DNA of 64,000 nucleotides from CAIXSE01 sp035686425 (GCA_035686425.1 DASRZL010000126.1:1-64000); one strand, 5' to 3'; counted from the first letter of the stretch, positions 8,057-16,558 are shown. The notes: generated from the sequence alone by a model not told the origin. A program made the numbers and translations.

Positions 8057-9427
8057 ATGAGTTCAGAGGACAAAACCCGCAAGACGACCGAGACGGGCAT
8101 CAAGACGCCGATCTCTCGTCGTGACTTCCTCAAGACGGCCGGCGCCACCGGCCTTGCTCTGGGCGCCACCGGTGGGCTCGGGGGCGTGCTCGCCGCGTGC
8201 GGGGGCGAGAGCAGCGACACCGCCAGTGAGGGCGAAGGCCGCGAGATCAAGATCGGCTTCGTGTCGCCGCTCACCGGTCCGTTGGCGGCCTTCGGCGAGG
8301 CGGACCAGTTCTGCGTCGACCAGTGGAGCGAAGCTGTCGCCGACGGCCTCGCCACGGCCGACGGCGCGGTGCACCCGATCAACTTCATCATCAAGGACTC
8401 GCAGTCAGACTCGAACCGCGCCGCGACCGTGGCCGGCGACCTCATCAACAACGACGCCGTGGACATCATGATGGTCGCCTCCACGCCGGACACGGTGCCG
8501 CCGGTGGCGGACCAGTGCGAGGCGTTCGGCGTCCCGTGCGTGTCCAACGACTGTCCGTGGCAGGCCTACTTCTTCGGCCGCGGCGGCGATCCCGAGAACC
8601 CATTCAAGTGGACCTACCACTCCTTCTGGGGTTCCGAGTCGGCGGCCGCCGTGTTCATGTCCATGTGGGACAGCTTCCCGACCAACAAGAAGATCGGCGT
8701 GATGTGGCCGAACGACGCCGACGGCAACGCGTGGGCCGACGCCGAGACGGGCATGCCCACCTTCTGGGGCCCCGCCGGCTACAAGTTCACCGACCCCGGC
8801 CGGTATCAGAACGGCACGGAGGACTTCACCTCCCAGATCTCCAAGTTCAAGGCCGCAGGCGTTGACATCCTCAACGGCGTCATGATCCCGCCCGACTTCA
8901 CGAACTTCTGGAAGCAGGCCTATCAGCAGGGCCTCAAGCCCCCGTTGGTCACCATCGCGAAGGCTCTCCTCTTCCCGTCGGCCCTCGAGGCTGTTGGCGA
9001 CATCGGCTACGGCCTCACCACTGAGGTGTGGTGGACGCCGCAGCATCCGTTCACCTCGTCACTCACCGGCCAGACCAGCCAGGAGATCGGCGACGCCTAC
9101 GAGTCGACGACCGGGAAGCAGTGGACGCAGCCGATCATGCACTACGCCGTGTTCGAGGTCGTGGCCGACGCCATCAAGCGCACCGAGAACATCGACGACA
9201 AAGAGCAGATCATCGCCGCCGTCCAAGCCACCGACATCGAGACCATCAGCGGCCCCGTCCACTGGAACGGAAGCGACCTGAACCCGGTCCCGAACGTCTG
9301 CATCACGCCGCTCGTGGGCGGCCAGTGGGTCCAGGGGGAGAGCTACCCGTTCGACCTCAAGATCGTGGAGAACTCCATCGCCCCGGAGGTGCCCACCAAC
9401 GCCGAGATCGCGCAGATGGAATACTGA
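8057..9427 (+). CDS. ABC transporter substrate-binding lipoprotein (branched-chain amino acid type)
   Basis: A 456-residue periplasmic-binding protein of the LivJ-like family (type I fold, starting IKIGFVSPLTGPLAAFG). It has a twin-arginine signal (SRRDFLK, Arg21-Arg22) followed by a lipobox LAAC with Cys48, so it is predicted to be exported folded through Tat and lipid-anchored. The family binds amino acids, aromatic acids, amides and urea, so the ligand is open. It heads an operon of two ATPases and two permeases and lies behind a strong promoter with IclR-like sites. Intake of the substrate degraded by the upstream enzymes is the obvious role. Confidence 0.9.
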   Translation: MSSEDKTRKTTETGIKTPISRRDFLKTAGATGLALGATGGLGGVLAACGGESSDTASEGEGREIKIGFVSPLTGPLAAFGEADQFCVDQWSEAVADGLATADGAVHPINFIIKDSQSDSNRAATVAGDLINNDAVDIMMVASTPDTVPPVADQCEAFGVPCVSNDCPWQAYFFGRGGDPENPFKWTYHSFWGSESAAAVFMSMWDSFPTNKKIGVMWPNDADGNAWADAETGMPTFWGPAGYKFTDPGRYQNGTEDFTSQISKFKAAGVDILNGVMIPPDFTNFWKQAYQQGLKPPLVTIAKALLFPSALEAVGDIGYGLTTEVWWTPQHPFTSSLTGQTSQEIGDAYESTTGKQWTQPIMHYAVFEVVADAIKRTENIDDKEQIIAAVQATDIETISGPVHWNGSDLNPVPNVCITPLVGGQWVQGESYPFDLKIVENSIAPEVPTNAEIAQMEY

Positions 9428-9503
9428 GTGTGGCTGACCCGACCCCGCTGCCCAATCCTGCTCCGCCGCGTCACCACGAGGTAGAAGCGATGCAGGATGG
9501 TAG

Positions 9504-10235
9504 ATGCTCATGACCGTGGTGCTCCAGACCACCGGACTCAACAAGTCCTTCGGTGGCGTGAAGGTCATCGACGACTTGAGCGTGCAGCTCCACGAAGGCG
9601 AAGCACTGGGCATCGTCGGGCCGAACGGCGCCGGGAAGACGACGTTCTTCAACCTCGTCACCGGCGTGTATCGGCCCGACTCGGGTCGGGTCGAGTTCAA
9701 GGGCAAGGACGTGACGCACGTTGCGCGGCAGGGCATCTGCCGGCTCGGACTGGGACGGACTTACCAGATCCCGAAGCCGTTCTCGGACATGAGCGTGTTC
9801 GAGAACGTGCTGGTGTGCGCCGCGTATGCCCGCGGCGCGAGCGAGCGCGCCAGCTACCGGCGCTGCGTCGAGGTGCTCGAGCAGACGCGGCTCGCCCACA
9901 AGGCCAATCACCAGGCGGGCGCCCTGCCCCTGCTCGACCGCAAGCGGCTCGAGCTGGCCAGGGCGCTCGCCGGCGATCCCACGGTATTGCTCCTGGACGA
10001 GATCGCCGGCGGCCTCACCGAGACCGAGGTCGAGGTCCTCATCGGCACCATCAAGGAGCTGCGCCAGGGCGGTATCTCGATCGTCTGGATCGAGCACATC
10101 GTCCACGCGCTGCTCGCGGTCGTCGATCGCATCTGCGCCATCAGCTTCGGCGCCCTGCTCATCGAGGGCGACCCCAACGAGGTCATGTGCAGCGACGAAG
10201 TACAGGCCTGCTACATGGGGGGGACGCCGATATGA
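9504..10235 (+). CDS. ABC transporter ATP-binding protein (LivG-like)
   Basis: A 243-residue ATPase with Walker A GPNGAGKT (about residues 35-42), a LivG-style signature region before LELARAL, and Walker B VLLLDEI. The C-terminal helix found in LivG proteins is present. It pairs with the LivF-like subunit, whose ATG overlaps this stop by four bases (ATGA), indicating translational coupling. The start may be the ATG at 9504 or the one at 9510. It energises uptake by the two permeases downstream. Confidence 0.92.
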   Translation: MLMTVVLQTTGLNKSFGGVKVIDDLSVQLHEGEALGIVGPNGAGKTTFFNLVTGVYRPDSGRVEFKGKDVTHVARQGICRLGLGRTYQIPKPFSDMSVFENVLVCAAYARGASERASYRRCVEVLEQTRLAHKANHQAGALPLLDRKRLELARALAGDPTVLLLDEIAGGLTETEVEVLIGTIKELRQGGISIVWIEHIVHALLAVVDRICAISFGALLIEGDPNEVMCSDEVQACYMGGTPI

Positions 10236-10930
10236 GCATCCTGGAGGTCAAGGACGTCGACGTCTTCTACGGCGACTTCCAGGCCCTGTTCTCGGTCAGC
10301 TTCTCCGTCGAGGAAGGACAGACGTTCGCGTTCATCGGCGCCAACGGCGGCGGCAAGTCCACGCTGCTCAAGACGCTCGCCGGCCTGCTCAGGCCGACGT
10401 CGGGCGAGGTGCTGTTCCAGGGCGAGGCCATCAACAACGTGCCGGCCCACACGCGTGTGGGCATGGGCATCGCCCTCGTGCCCGAGGGACGTCGCGTGTT
10501 CCCGAGCCTCACGGTCCACGAGAACCTGCTCATCGGCGCCTACGGGGGCCGCAAGGGCGAGTGGAACGTCGAGTCGGTGCTGGAGCTCTTCCCGCTTCTC
10601 AGGCCTCTCATCAAGCGTCAGGCCTCCAGCCTGTCGGGCGGCGAGCAGCAAGCGCTGGCCATCGGGCGGGCGCTCATGTCCAACCCTCACCTCATCCTCC
10701 TGGACGAAGTCTCGCTCGGTCTCGCACCCGTCGTCATCAAGCGCATCTACGAGGCGATGGGCCACCTGGTGCAGAAGGGCACGACCATCCTCGTGGTCGA
10801 GCAAGACGTGCAGCACGTGCTCACGGTGGCCGACTACGTCGCCTGCTTCCTCGAGGGCAGGATCTCGCTGGAGGGCCAGCCCGGCGACCTGAGTTCCGAG
10901 CAAATCACCGCGGCCTACTTCGGGATGTGA
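10232..10930 (+). CDS. ABC transporter ATP-binding protein (LivF-like)
   Basis: A 232-residue ATPase with Walker A GANGGGKST, the signature LSGGEQQ and Walker B LILLDEVSLGL, all typical of LivF. Forms the second nucleotide-binding subunit of the branched-chain-amino-acid-type importer encoded here. It overlaps the LivG-like gene by ATGA and is followed four bases later by the first permease gene. Confidence 0.92.
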   Translation: MSILEVKDVDVFYGDFQALFSVSFSVEEGQTFAFIGANGGGKSTLLKTLAGLLRPTSGEVLFQGEAINNVPAHTRVGMGIALVPEGRRVFPSLTVHENLLIGAYGGRKGEWNVESVLELFPLLRPLIKRQASSLSGGEQQALAIGRALMSNPHLILLDEVSLGLAPVVIKRIYEAMGHLVQKGTTILVVEQDVQHVLTVADYVACFLEGRISLEGQPGDLSSEQITAAYFGM

Positions 10931-10934
10931 TCGC

Positions 10935-11807
10935 ATGGATTGGGTGAATGTCGCCGTACAGGGGGTCCTCCTGGGCGGGCTGTTCGCACTGTTCGCGACC
11001 GGGCTCGCCCTCGTCTTCGGCGTGATGCGCCTGGTCAACCTCGCTCACGGCGACCTCGGCATCCTCGCCGCGTTCGTCGCCCTGTTTCTGCTGGACAGCT
11101 TCAGCCTGGGCGTGTTCTGGGCGTCCCTCGCGTCAATCGCCATCATGTTCTGCGTGGGCTACGTGCTGCAGCGCGGGCTGCTCAACTACACCATCGGCAC
11201 CGACGATACGCGGCCGATCCTGGTCACGTTCGGTTTGTCGATCATCATCCAGAACGCGCTCATCATGCAGTTCTCGGCCGACTCACAGGGCCTTGACGCG
11301 GGAGCCATCGAGAACGCCAGCGTCCGCATCACGGACCAGCTCGCCGTCGGCTGGTACCCGCTGATCGTGTTCGGCGTCGCCGTCGCGGTCATCGCGGCGC
11401 TCCAGCTGTTCCTCAACAGGACGACCCTCGGCCGTGCCTTCCGGGCCACCTCCGACGATCAGGAAGCGGCCGAGCTCATGGGCATCAACAACCGCCACAT
11501 CTACAGCCTGGCCATGGCCATCGCCCTGGCCATCGTCGCCCTCGCCGGGATCCTGCTCGCGGTCCGCACGACGTTCGACCCGAGTCAGGGCCCGTTCCGC
11601 CTCATCTTCGCCTTCGAGGCGGTCATCATGGGCGGCATGGGCTCCATCTGGGGCACGCTCATCGGCGGCATCATCCTCGGCGTCTCGCAGACCTTGGGCG
11701 CCCAGGCCTTCGGCGCCGGCTGGGGCATCTTCGTGGGGCACGTCGTGTTCCTGGCGGTCCTGGCCTTCAAGCCGAGCGGCTTCTTCGCGAAGACGGTGAC
11801 GGCATGA
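10935..11807 (+). CDS. ABC transporter permease (LivH-like)
   Basis: A 290-residue inner-membrane permease with about eight hydrophobic segments, the LivH start GLFALFATGLALVFGVMR and the conserved VNLAHG and EAVIMGGMGSIWG motifs (ATPase-contacting loop region). It lies four bases after the LivF-like gene. Its stop overlaps the start of the LivM-like gene (ATGA). With LivM it forms the transmembrane channel. Confidence 0.9.
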   Translation: MDWVNVAVQGVLLGGLFALFATGLALVFGVMRLVNLAHGDLGILAAFVALFLLDSFSLGVFWASLASIAIMFCVGYVLQRGLLNYTIGTDDTRPILVTFGLSIIIQNALIMQFSADSQGLDAGAIENASVRITDQLAVGWYPLIVFGVAVAVIAALQLFLNRTTLGRAFRATSDDQEAAELMGINNRHIYSLAMAIALAIVALAGILLAVRTTFDPSQGPFRLIFAFEAVIMGGMGSIWGTLIGGIILGVSQTLGAQAFGAGWGIFVGHVVFLAVLAFKPSGFFAKTVTA

Positions 11808-12895
11808 GCACGCCCTTGGAGTCCATGCCCTCCAAAGGTATCCCGGCGTTCCGCATCGCGCGGTCGGCGCCGATGCACCGCTACGTGCTCATCGTGTTCC
11901 TGGCGGTCGTCGCCGTGCTCGCCAGTGTGCCCTTCTGGGCGCAGACCGGCACGATCCGGACCTTGGTGACCTTCTTCACCCTGCTGGCCCTCGCCCAGAT
12001 GTGGAACCTGCTCGGCGGCTACGCCGGCCTCATCTCCGTAGGCCAGCAGGCCTACGTCGGCCTCGGCGCCTACGGCGTGTGGCTGATCGCCGACATCCTG
12101 GGCCTCCACCCCTTCATCGCGGTGCCACTCGCCGGCGTACTGGCGGCGGTCGTCGCGCTGCCGGTCGGCCCGCTGCTGTTCCGCCTCAAAGGCGGCTACT
12201 TCGCCATCGGCACGTGGGTCGTGGCTGAGGTCGTGCGGCTGATCGTCGCCAACATCCAGGCGACGGGCGGAGGCTCCGGCAAGACCATCCTGTCGGCCGC
12301 CCGCCTGCCCATCGACACGCGCATCCAGGGCACGTACTTCCTGGGGCTGGGCGTCGCCGTCGGCTCCATCCTCCTGGTGTACTTCCTCCTGCGCTCGCGC
12401 GTAGGCTTGGCCCTCACGGCCATCCGGGACAACGACCTGGCCGCGCAGAGCTCCGGCGTGAACGTGTTCCGATCCAAGCTGCTCGTCTACGTGATCGCGG
12501 CCTTCGGCTGCGGCGCCATGGGCGCCGTCGTCGCCCTGAACCTGCTCCGCATCCAGCCGACGGCCGCGTTCAGCATCAACTGGACGGCGTACGCGCTGTT
12601 CATCGTGGTCATCGGCGGCTTCGGCACGATCGAGGGTCCGATCATCGGCTCGGTCATCTACTTCGCGCTCCTGCAGAACCTGAGTCAGTACGGCACGTCG
12701 TACCTGCTCCTGCTCGGCGTGATCGCTGTGATCATGGCGGCGAAGGCGCCGCGCGGCATCTGGGGCTTCGTCGCGAAGCGCTGGAACATCCACCTGTTCC
12801 CGGTCCGGCGCCGGCTTGTGTTGGAGGCGCCACCCCCGGGTGACGACGGTGGGCCGGCAGACGCGTCGGATCCGCCCCTCGCGGAGCCCGCCTGA
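11804..12895 (+). CDS. ABC transporter permease (LivM-like)
   Basis: A 363-residue permease with a cytoplasmic N-terminal stretch and about ten membrane segments. LivM motifs include NLLGGYAGLISVGQ and the coupling-loop segment LTAIRDNDLAAQSSGVN. It is the last gene of the transporter operon. The 30 or so C-terminal residues are hydrophilic and acidic, longer than usual. It is followed by a G+C-rich intergenic region and the third IclR gene. Confidence 0.9.
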   Translation: MSTPLESMPSKGIPAFRIARSAPMHRYVLIVFLAVVAVLASVPFWAQTGTIRTLVTFFTLLALAQMWNLLGGYAGLISVGQQAYVGLGAYGVWLIADILGLHPFIAVPLAGVLAAVVALPVGPLLFRLKGGYFAIGTWVVAEVVRLIVANIQATGGGSGKTILSAARLPIDTRIQGTYFLGLGVAVGSILLVYFLLRSRVGLALTAIRDNDLAAQSSGVNVFRSKLLVYVIAAFGCGAMGAVVALNLLRIQPTAAFSINWTAYALFIVVIGGFGTIEGPIIGSVIYFALLQNLSQYGTSYLLLLGVIAVIMAAKAPRGIWGFVAKRWNIHLFPVRRRLVLEAPPPGDDGGPADASDPPLAEPA

Positions 12896-12921
12896 CGACG
12901 GCGCGTGTGAGGTCCTGAGGC

Positions 12922-12938
12922 CCGCGCCGCCGGCGCGG
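12922..12938 (+). terminator. Possible hairpin after the transporter operon
   Basis: CCGCGCC (12922-12928) and GGCGCGG (12932-12938) form a 7-bp stem with a GCC loop. There is no T run, so a role in termination is only suggestive. Confidence 0.3.
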
Positions 12939-13003
12939 CGTCCGGGGCGCGGGGATGACGCGCCGGCTGGCCGGCGCCACATGATGCGGCTCTTCTGAGC
13001 CGC

Positions 13004-13052
13004 CCGCGGTGAGACCGCGGACCCTCGCCTCGGGGCCGGGGCCGGGGCCGGG
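13004..13052 (+). promoter_or_regulatory. Palindrome and G-quadruplex-type repeat upstream of the third IclR gene
   Basis: CCGCGGT-GAG-ACCGCGG (13004-13020) is a perfect 7-3-7 palindrome that could be an operator. Directly after it, three copies of GGGGCC followed by GGG (13032-13052) give four G-runs separated by CC, a textbook G-quadruplex pattern, 13 bp before the ribosome binding site GGAGGA (13065-13070). Confidence 0.5.
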
Positions 13053-13075
13053 AAGCACGACGATGGAGGAGACTC

Positions 13076-13855
13076 GTGATCGAGACCGATCGCGACGTGG
13101 AGAAGGAACAACGCAACGGCGTCCAGGTGCTCGCCCGGGCCGCCACGATCCTGCGGCTGCTGGCGGCCGACTCGTCGGGAGGTTTGACCTTCAGCGAGCT
13201 GGTCGCACGGTCCGGTCTGCCACGGACCACGGTCCACCGCATTCGCGGCGCCCTCGAGCACGAGGACTTCATCTACACCGACGCCGCCACCGGCCGTCTT
13301 CACCTGGGACCCGGCATCATGCGCCTCGCCATGGCCAAGCGCGATCTGCCGACGGTCGTGCGGCCGTACCTCGAGCAGCTGGCGCGCGAGCTCAACGAGA
13401 CCGTCGATCTTGGAGTGCTGGACGGCATGCACGTGCTCTTCATCGCCCAGCATCCGGCGCCACAGCGCTCGCTCATGGTGGTCTCGCGCGTCGGCGCCCG
13501 CTTCCCGGCGTACTGCACGGCCAACGGCAAGGCGCTGCTCGCCCAGCTCCCCCAGGACGAGATCAAGCCCCGGCTTCCCCAGCGACTGGAGACGCCGGCG
13601 CAGCACACACCCATCAGCCGCAAGGCGCTCCTGGCCGAGCTGGAGGAGGTGCGCGACAGCGGGCTCGCCTACGACTGCGAGGAGCATCGCACCGGCATCT
13701 GCAGCGTCGGCGTGGCCATCACCGACATCGATGGGAGCTCCGCAGCCATCTCCGTACCGATGCCTGCGGCCCGCTTCCACGAGGACCCGGACACCGTCGC
13801 CGCGGCGCTGCTGCGCGTCCGCGACGAGGTCCAGATCGCCCTCCACAACGGCTGA
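13076..13855 (+). CDS. IclR-family transcriptional regulator (third)
   Basis: A 259-residue IclR protein: N-terminal winged helix-turn-helix (LPRTTVHRIRGAL, about 44-56) and effector-binding domain with VDLGVLDGMHVLFIAQHPAPQ. It closes the catabolic island, directly after the transporter operon, and is most like the IclR proteins at 763 and 4426. GTG 13076 is preceded by GGAGGA. Its leader contains a palindrome and a G-run repeat. Having three paralogous regulators around one pathway suggests control by several intermediates. Confidence 0.9.
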   Translation: MIETDRDVEKEQRNGVQVLARAATILRLLAADSSGGLTFSELVARSGLPRTTVHRIRGALEHEDFIYTDAATGRLHLGPGIMRLAMAKRDLPTVVRPYLEQLARELNETVDLGVLDGMHVLFIAQHPAPQRSLMVVSRVGARFPAYCTANGKALLAQLPQDEIKPRLPQRLETPAQHTPISRKALLAELEEVRDSGLAYDCEEHRTGICSVGVAITDIDGSSAAISVPMPAARFHEDPDTVAAALLRVRDEVQIALHNG

Positions 13856-13901
13856 TCTGCGGGCGACGCACGGCGCTGCCGGGTACGTCGGGGACGCCGC
13901 A

Positions 13902-14039
13902 TCCCGACCTTCCGTCGTCGCCGTTGTCGCCAGTCCGCGCCGCGGCAACACGGCGACGCTTGCCGACGGTGCGCTGCTCGCGGAGGCCCGTCGCCTCGGC
14001 GGCGAGCTCGCCGCGGCCCTGGGCCTCAGCCGGGCCTGA
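13902..14039 (+). pseudogene. N-terminal relic of an NAD(P)H-dependent FMN reductase
   Basis: The frame encodes SVVAVVASPRRGNTATLADG and then LLAEARRLGGE before losing similarity and stopping at TGA 14037-14039. This is the flavodoxin-like start of NADPH-dependent FMN reductases (xGSPRxxGNT). Only about 45 of roughly 190 expected residues remain, and no initiation signal is seen. I read it as the remnant of a deleted gene. Confidence 0.5.
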
Positions 14040-14637
14040 TCACCCGCGTCTCGGTGACGATCGCCGTCACCGGAAGGTCATGCGTCTCGCACACGATCCG
14101 GGGCATCAGTTGCGTCTCGAACGCGAGGGCGACCCAGGGCGTGCCCGGGCGGGTGAGCCGAAGGTAGGTGTCGTAGAAGCCGCCGCCGTAGCCGCAGCGG
14201 CCTCCCTCCTCATCGAACGCCGAACCCGGTACGAACACGATGTCCATCTCCTCCGGAGGGATCTCGAGCAGCCCCTCTCGCGGCTCGGGGATGCCCCAGG
14301 TCCCGGCGACGAGGTCCGAGGCCGGATCGGTGACGCGGAACGCCTCCATCGTCCGGGCGCTGCGGATGCGCGGCAGGCAGAGCGTCTTGCCGGCCGCGAG
14401 CACCCGCTCCGCGAGCGGCGCGGTGTCGAGCTCGGTGCGGAACGAGGCGAACGACATGACGGTACCGGCGGCGGCCAGCTCGGGGAGGCTGGCGGCGCGG
14501 GCGCACACGGCCGCGCTGAGGCGTTCGCGCTCCGCCGCGGGCAGGGCGGCACGAGCGTCGAGGCCGCAGCGGCGTGCCTCCGTCTTGAGGAGGCCCTCGC
14601 CGTCTTCGTCGGGTCGTTGTTCTCGTTCTGGCGTCAT
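14026..14637 (-). CDS. 5-formyltetrahydrofolate cyclo-ligase
   Basis: A 203-residue protein of the MTHFS family, which converts 5-formyl-THF to 5,10-methenyl-THF with ATP and rescues a dead-end folate. Diagnostic segments are the C-terminal GGRCGYGGGFYDTYL and VPGSAFDEEG, plus the basic N-terminal region. The ATG at 14637 was chosen because it matches the family length; an ATG 21 nt upstream is possible. It is divergent from the GGDEF gene and shares a palindromic promoter region with it. The product supports the folate one-carbon genes at 32-36 kb. Confidence 0.85.
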   Translation of the reverse strand: MTPEREQRPDEDGEGLLKTEARRCGLDARAALPAAERERLSAAVCARAASLPELAAAGTVMSFASFRTELDTAPLAERVLAAGKTLCLPRIRSARTMEAFRVTDPASDLVAGTWGIPEPREGLLEIPPEEMDIVFVPGSAFDEEGGRCGYGGGFYDTYLRLTRPGTPWVALAFETQLMPRIVCETHDLPVTAIVTETRVIRPG

Positions 14638-14719
14638 GCTGGCCCTTCCGGCGTACACTGGGCTGGTTACGCTTCACGGGCGCCGGGGCGCGATGGTATG
14701 TCTGGGCGCCGCCTCCGTG

Positions 14720-14734
14720 GCCTATAGTATAGGC
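14720..14734. promoter_or_regulatory. Palindrome containing -10 elements in both directions
   Basis: GCCTATA-G-TATAGGC is a perfect 15-bp palindrome between two divergent genes. It carries TATAGT on the plus strand and TATACT on the minus strand, so it may act as a shared -10 core for both genes, or as an operator that controls both at once. No convincing -35 boxes are seen on either side. Confidence 0.45.
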
Positions 14735-14823
14735 AGAGTCGCCCTGCGGGCATGCGGGCTGCTCGACGAGACATCGTGGCCGCTGCGGACCCTGGCGTCT
14801 TCGTGGCCACCGAGAGGATGAGC

Positions 14824-15993
14824 ATGGGGCTGCGCTCACAGGAAGAAGTGTCTCTGGCTACCGTCTTCGCGCGTACGCTGCGGAGCGTCATCGCGTTGAC
14901 CACGTCCGAGGAGAAGCGAGTCTGGCCGGCCGCCGGCGAGGTGCTGGCGACGACGCCGGCCGACGCCGTGGCGCCGGCGTCGCTCGTCCGCCTGCTGCAG
15001 TTCTCGATCCTCCCCGAGATCCTCGGCGAGAGCGCCGGGCCCGCCATCTACCTCGCCAGCAAGCGCTGCAGCCGCGACCTCGGCATCACCTCCATCCAGG
15101 GGCTCAAGGACTGGTTCGCGGAGATGAAGCTGGGCGAACTCGAGGTCGAGGTCGACGAGGAGCGCGTCCTGGTCAAGCTCAGTCACTGCCTCAGCTGCGA
15201 ACGGCTGCCGGCCACGGGCACCGCGGTGTGCGACGTCGAGCGCGGCATCATCGACGGCGTGCTCCAGGAGATCACCGGCACGGAGGTCCTCACCAAGGAG
15301 ACCATGTGCTGGGGGCTGGGCGATACCGTGTGCCAGTTCGAGGGCTACGCCGGTCAGCAGGCCGGCTATCTCTACCAGGAGAACGGCTTCAACCCGGATG
15401 CGCAGCGCCGGCTGCTCGCGCACCTGGCCGACCAGGCGGACGTCGCGCTCGACAACCTGCGCCTGCTCCACGAGCGTCGCGAGCACGAGACGCACGACCC
15501 GCTGACCGGCCTCATGAACTTCCGGCAGCTGCGCGAGCGGGCCGCGTTCGAGCTGGCGAGGGCCGAGCGCTACGGGCGCAACGTCGCGTTCGTGATGATC
15601 GATCTCGACGACTTTGCCGTGGTCAACGAAAGCGCCGGACGCGAAGCCGGCGACGAGGTGCTGCGGCACTGGGCGGCAGCCATCACCGCGCAGCTGCGCA
15701 GCTGCGATCTGGTCTGCCGCTACGGCGCCGACGAGTTCCTCCTGGTTCTTCCGGAGACCGCCGACCAGGAGGCTGACGCCATTCTCGGGCGCGTGCTCGG
15801 GACCATGCAGCAGCTGGCCGTCGAGACCGGTGGCCGCGCCATCGCCCTCACCGCCTCCGCCGGCGTCGCGAGCTTCCCGGCCGACGGGCTCACGGCCGAG
15901 GAGATCGTCGCCAAGGCCGCGACGACGATGTACACGGCCCGGAGCGGGGGGCCGGGCCGTGTCGCCTTCTACTCCGGTCCGCCCCGCTCCTGA
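14824..15993 (+). CDS. V4R-domain sensor with C-terminal GGDEF diguanylate cyclase domain
   Basis: About 389 residues. The N-terminal half has a V4R/bacteriochlorophyll-reductase-like small-molecule-binding fold with conserved cysteines (LSHCLSCERLP, ETMCWGLGDTVCQFEGY). A short helical linker leads to a GGDEF domain (HDPLTGLMNFRQL, MIDLDDFAVVN, RYGADEF). The active-site motif reads GADEF instead of GGDEF, so cyclic-di-GMP synthesis may be weak or lost. Start: GAGAGG lies six bases before the ATG at 14824 and abuts the one at 14818. V4R domains bind hydrophobic ligands or, with cysteines, possibly a metal cluster. Confidence 0.85.
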   Translation: MGLRSQEEVSLATVFARTLRSVIALTTSEEKRVWPAAGEVLATTPADAVAPASLVRLLQFSILPEILGESAGPAIYLASKRCSRDLGITSIQGLKDWFAEMKLGELEVEVDEERVLVKLSHCLSCERLPATGTAVCDVERGIIDGVLQEITGTEVLTKETMCWGLGDTVCQFEGYAGQQAGYLYQENGFNPDAQRRLLAHLADQADVALDNLRLLHERREHETHDPLTGLMNFRQLRERAAFELARAERYGRNVAFVMIDLDDFAVVNESAGREAGDEVLRHWAAAITAQLRSCDLVCRYGADEFLLVLPETADQEADAILGRVLGTMQQLAVETGGRAIALTASAGVASFPADGLTAEEIVAKAATTMYTARSGGPGRVAFYSGPPRS

Positions 15994-16003
15994 GCCGGCG
16001 CAC

Positions 16004-16468
16004 GTGGCGGCGCGCGTCGAGCTCCTCGTCGTAGGGTCATTGCACCGCGACCTCGCCCCTGCCGCACGCCACTACATCGAACTCCTGAGGCCGCACATGA
16101 CGATCACCGTGCGCGAGGTCAAGGAGGTGGCCCTGCGCGGGCGCAGCGAGGCCGAGGTGCTGCGCGACGAGGGGAGGCGCCTGCTCGCGGCGTGGCCGCA
16201 GGCGCCGGTGGTGTCCGCGCTCGTCGTCGAGGGCGCCGCGCTGGACACCGAGGCCTTCGCCGCCAGGCTTCAGCGGTCGTTCGAGCGGGGCGGCGCCGCC
16301 TTCGTGATCGGCGGGTCGCTCGGCTTGGCATCTGAGGTCCGCGTGCGAGCCACGGACGCCCTTTCTCTCTCGGCCATGACTCTGCCGCATCAGCTTGCCC
16401 GCGTCGTGTTGCTCGAGCAGCTCTTCCGCGCCGGCAAGATCCTGCGCGGCGAGCCGTATCACCACTGA
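16004..16468 (+). CDS. rlmH: 23S rRNA (pseudouridine1915-N3)-methyltransferase RlmH
   Basis: A 154-residue SPOUT methyltransferase. The C-terminal knot is clear: FVIGGSLGL, LSLSAMTLPHQLAR and the invariant end RGEPYHH. RlmH methylates pseudouridine 1915 of 23S rRNA in helix 69 using S-adenosylmethionine. The GTG at 16004 gives the family length of about 155 residues and lies ten bases after the GGDEF stop. It precedes argS. Confidence 0.93.
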   Translation: MAARVELLVVGSLHRDLAPAARHYIELLRPHMTITVREVKEVALRGRSEAEVLRDEGRRLLAAWPQAPVVSALVVEGAALDTEAFAARLQRSFERGGAAFVIGGSLGLASEVRVRATDALSLSAMTLPHQLARVVLLEQLFRAGKILRGEPYHH

Positions 16469-16521
16469 GGCTGCGCCTCCGGCCCTCGACCGGCACTGTC
16501 GCAAGGCGTCGCCCGGGCGGA

Positions 16522-16558
16522 TAGAATCACCCGGCGCCGGCCGCCCGGCCGGCGCCGG
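16522..16558 (+). promoter_or_regulatory. -10 element followed by a 12-bp leader hairpin before argS
   Basis: TAGAAT (16522-16527) is a good -10 box. The expected transcription start coincides with a perfect 12-bp stem (CCGGCGCCGGCC, 16531-16542, with its complement at 16547-16558) and a GCCC loop. The hairpin would sit at the extreme 5' end of the argS mRNA, 17 nt before the start codon. Confidence 0.5.

Noticed and set aside
13032..13052. Tandem GGGGCC repeat as a CRISPR or satellite array
   Set aside because: Units are six bases with no spacers and only three copies; a G-quadruplex-type element is the better description. No CRISPR array was seen in the window.
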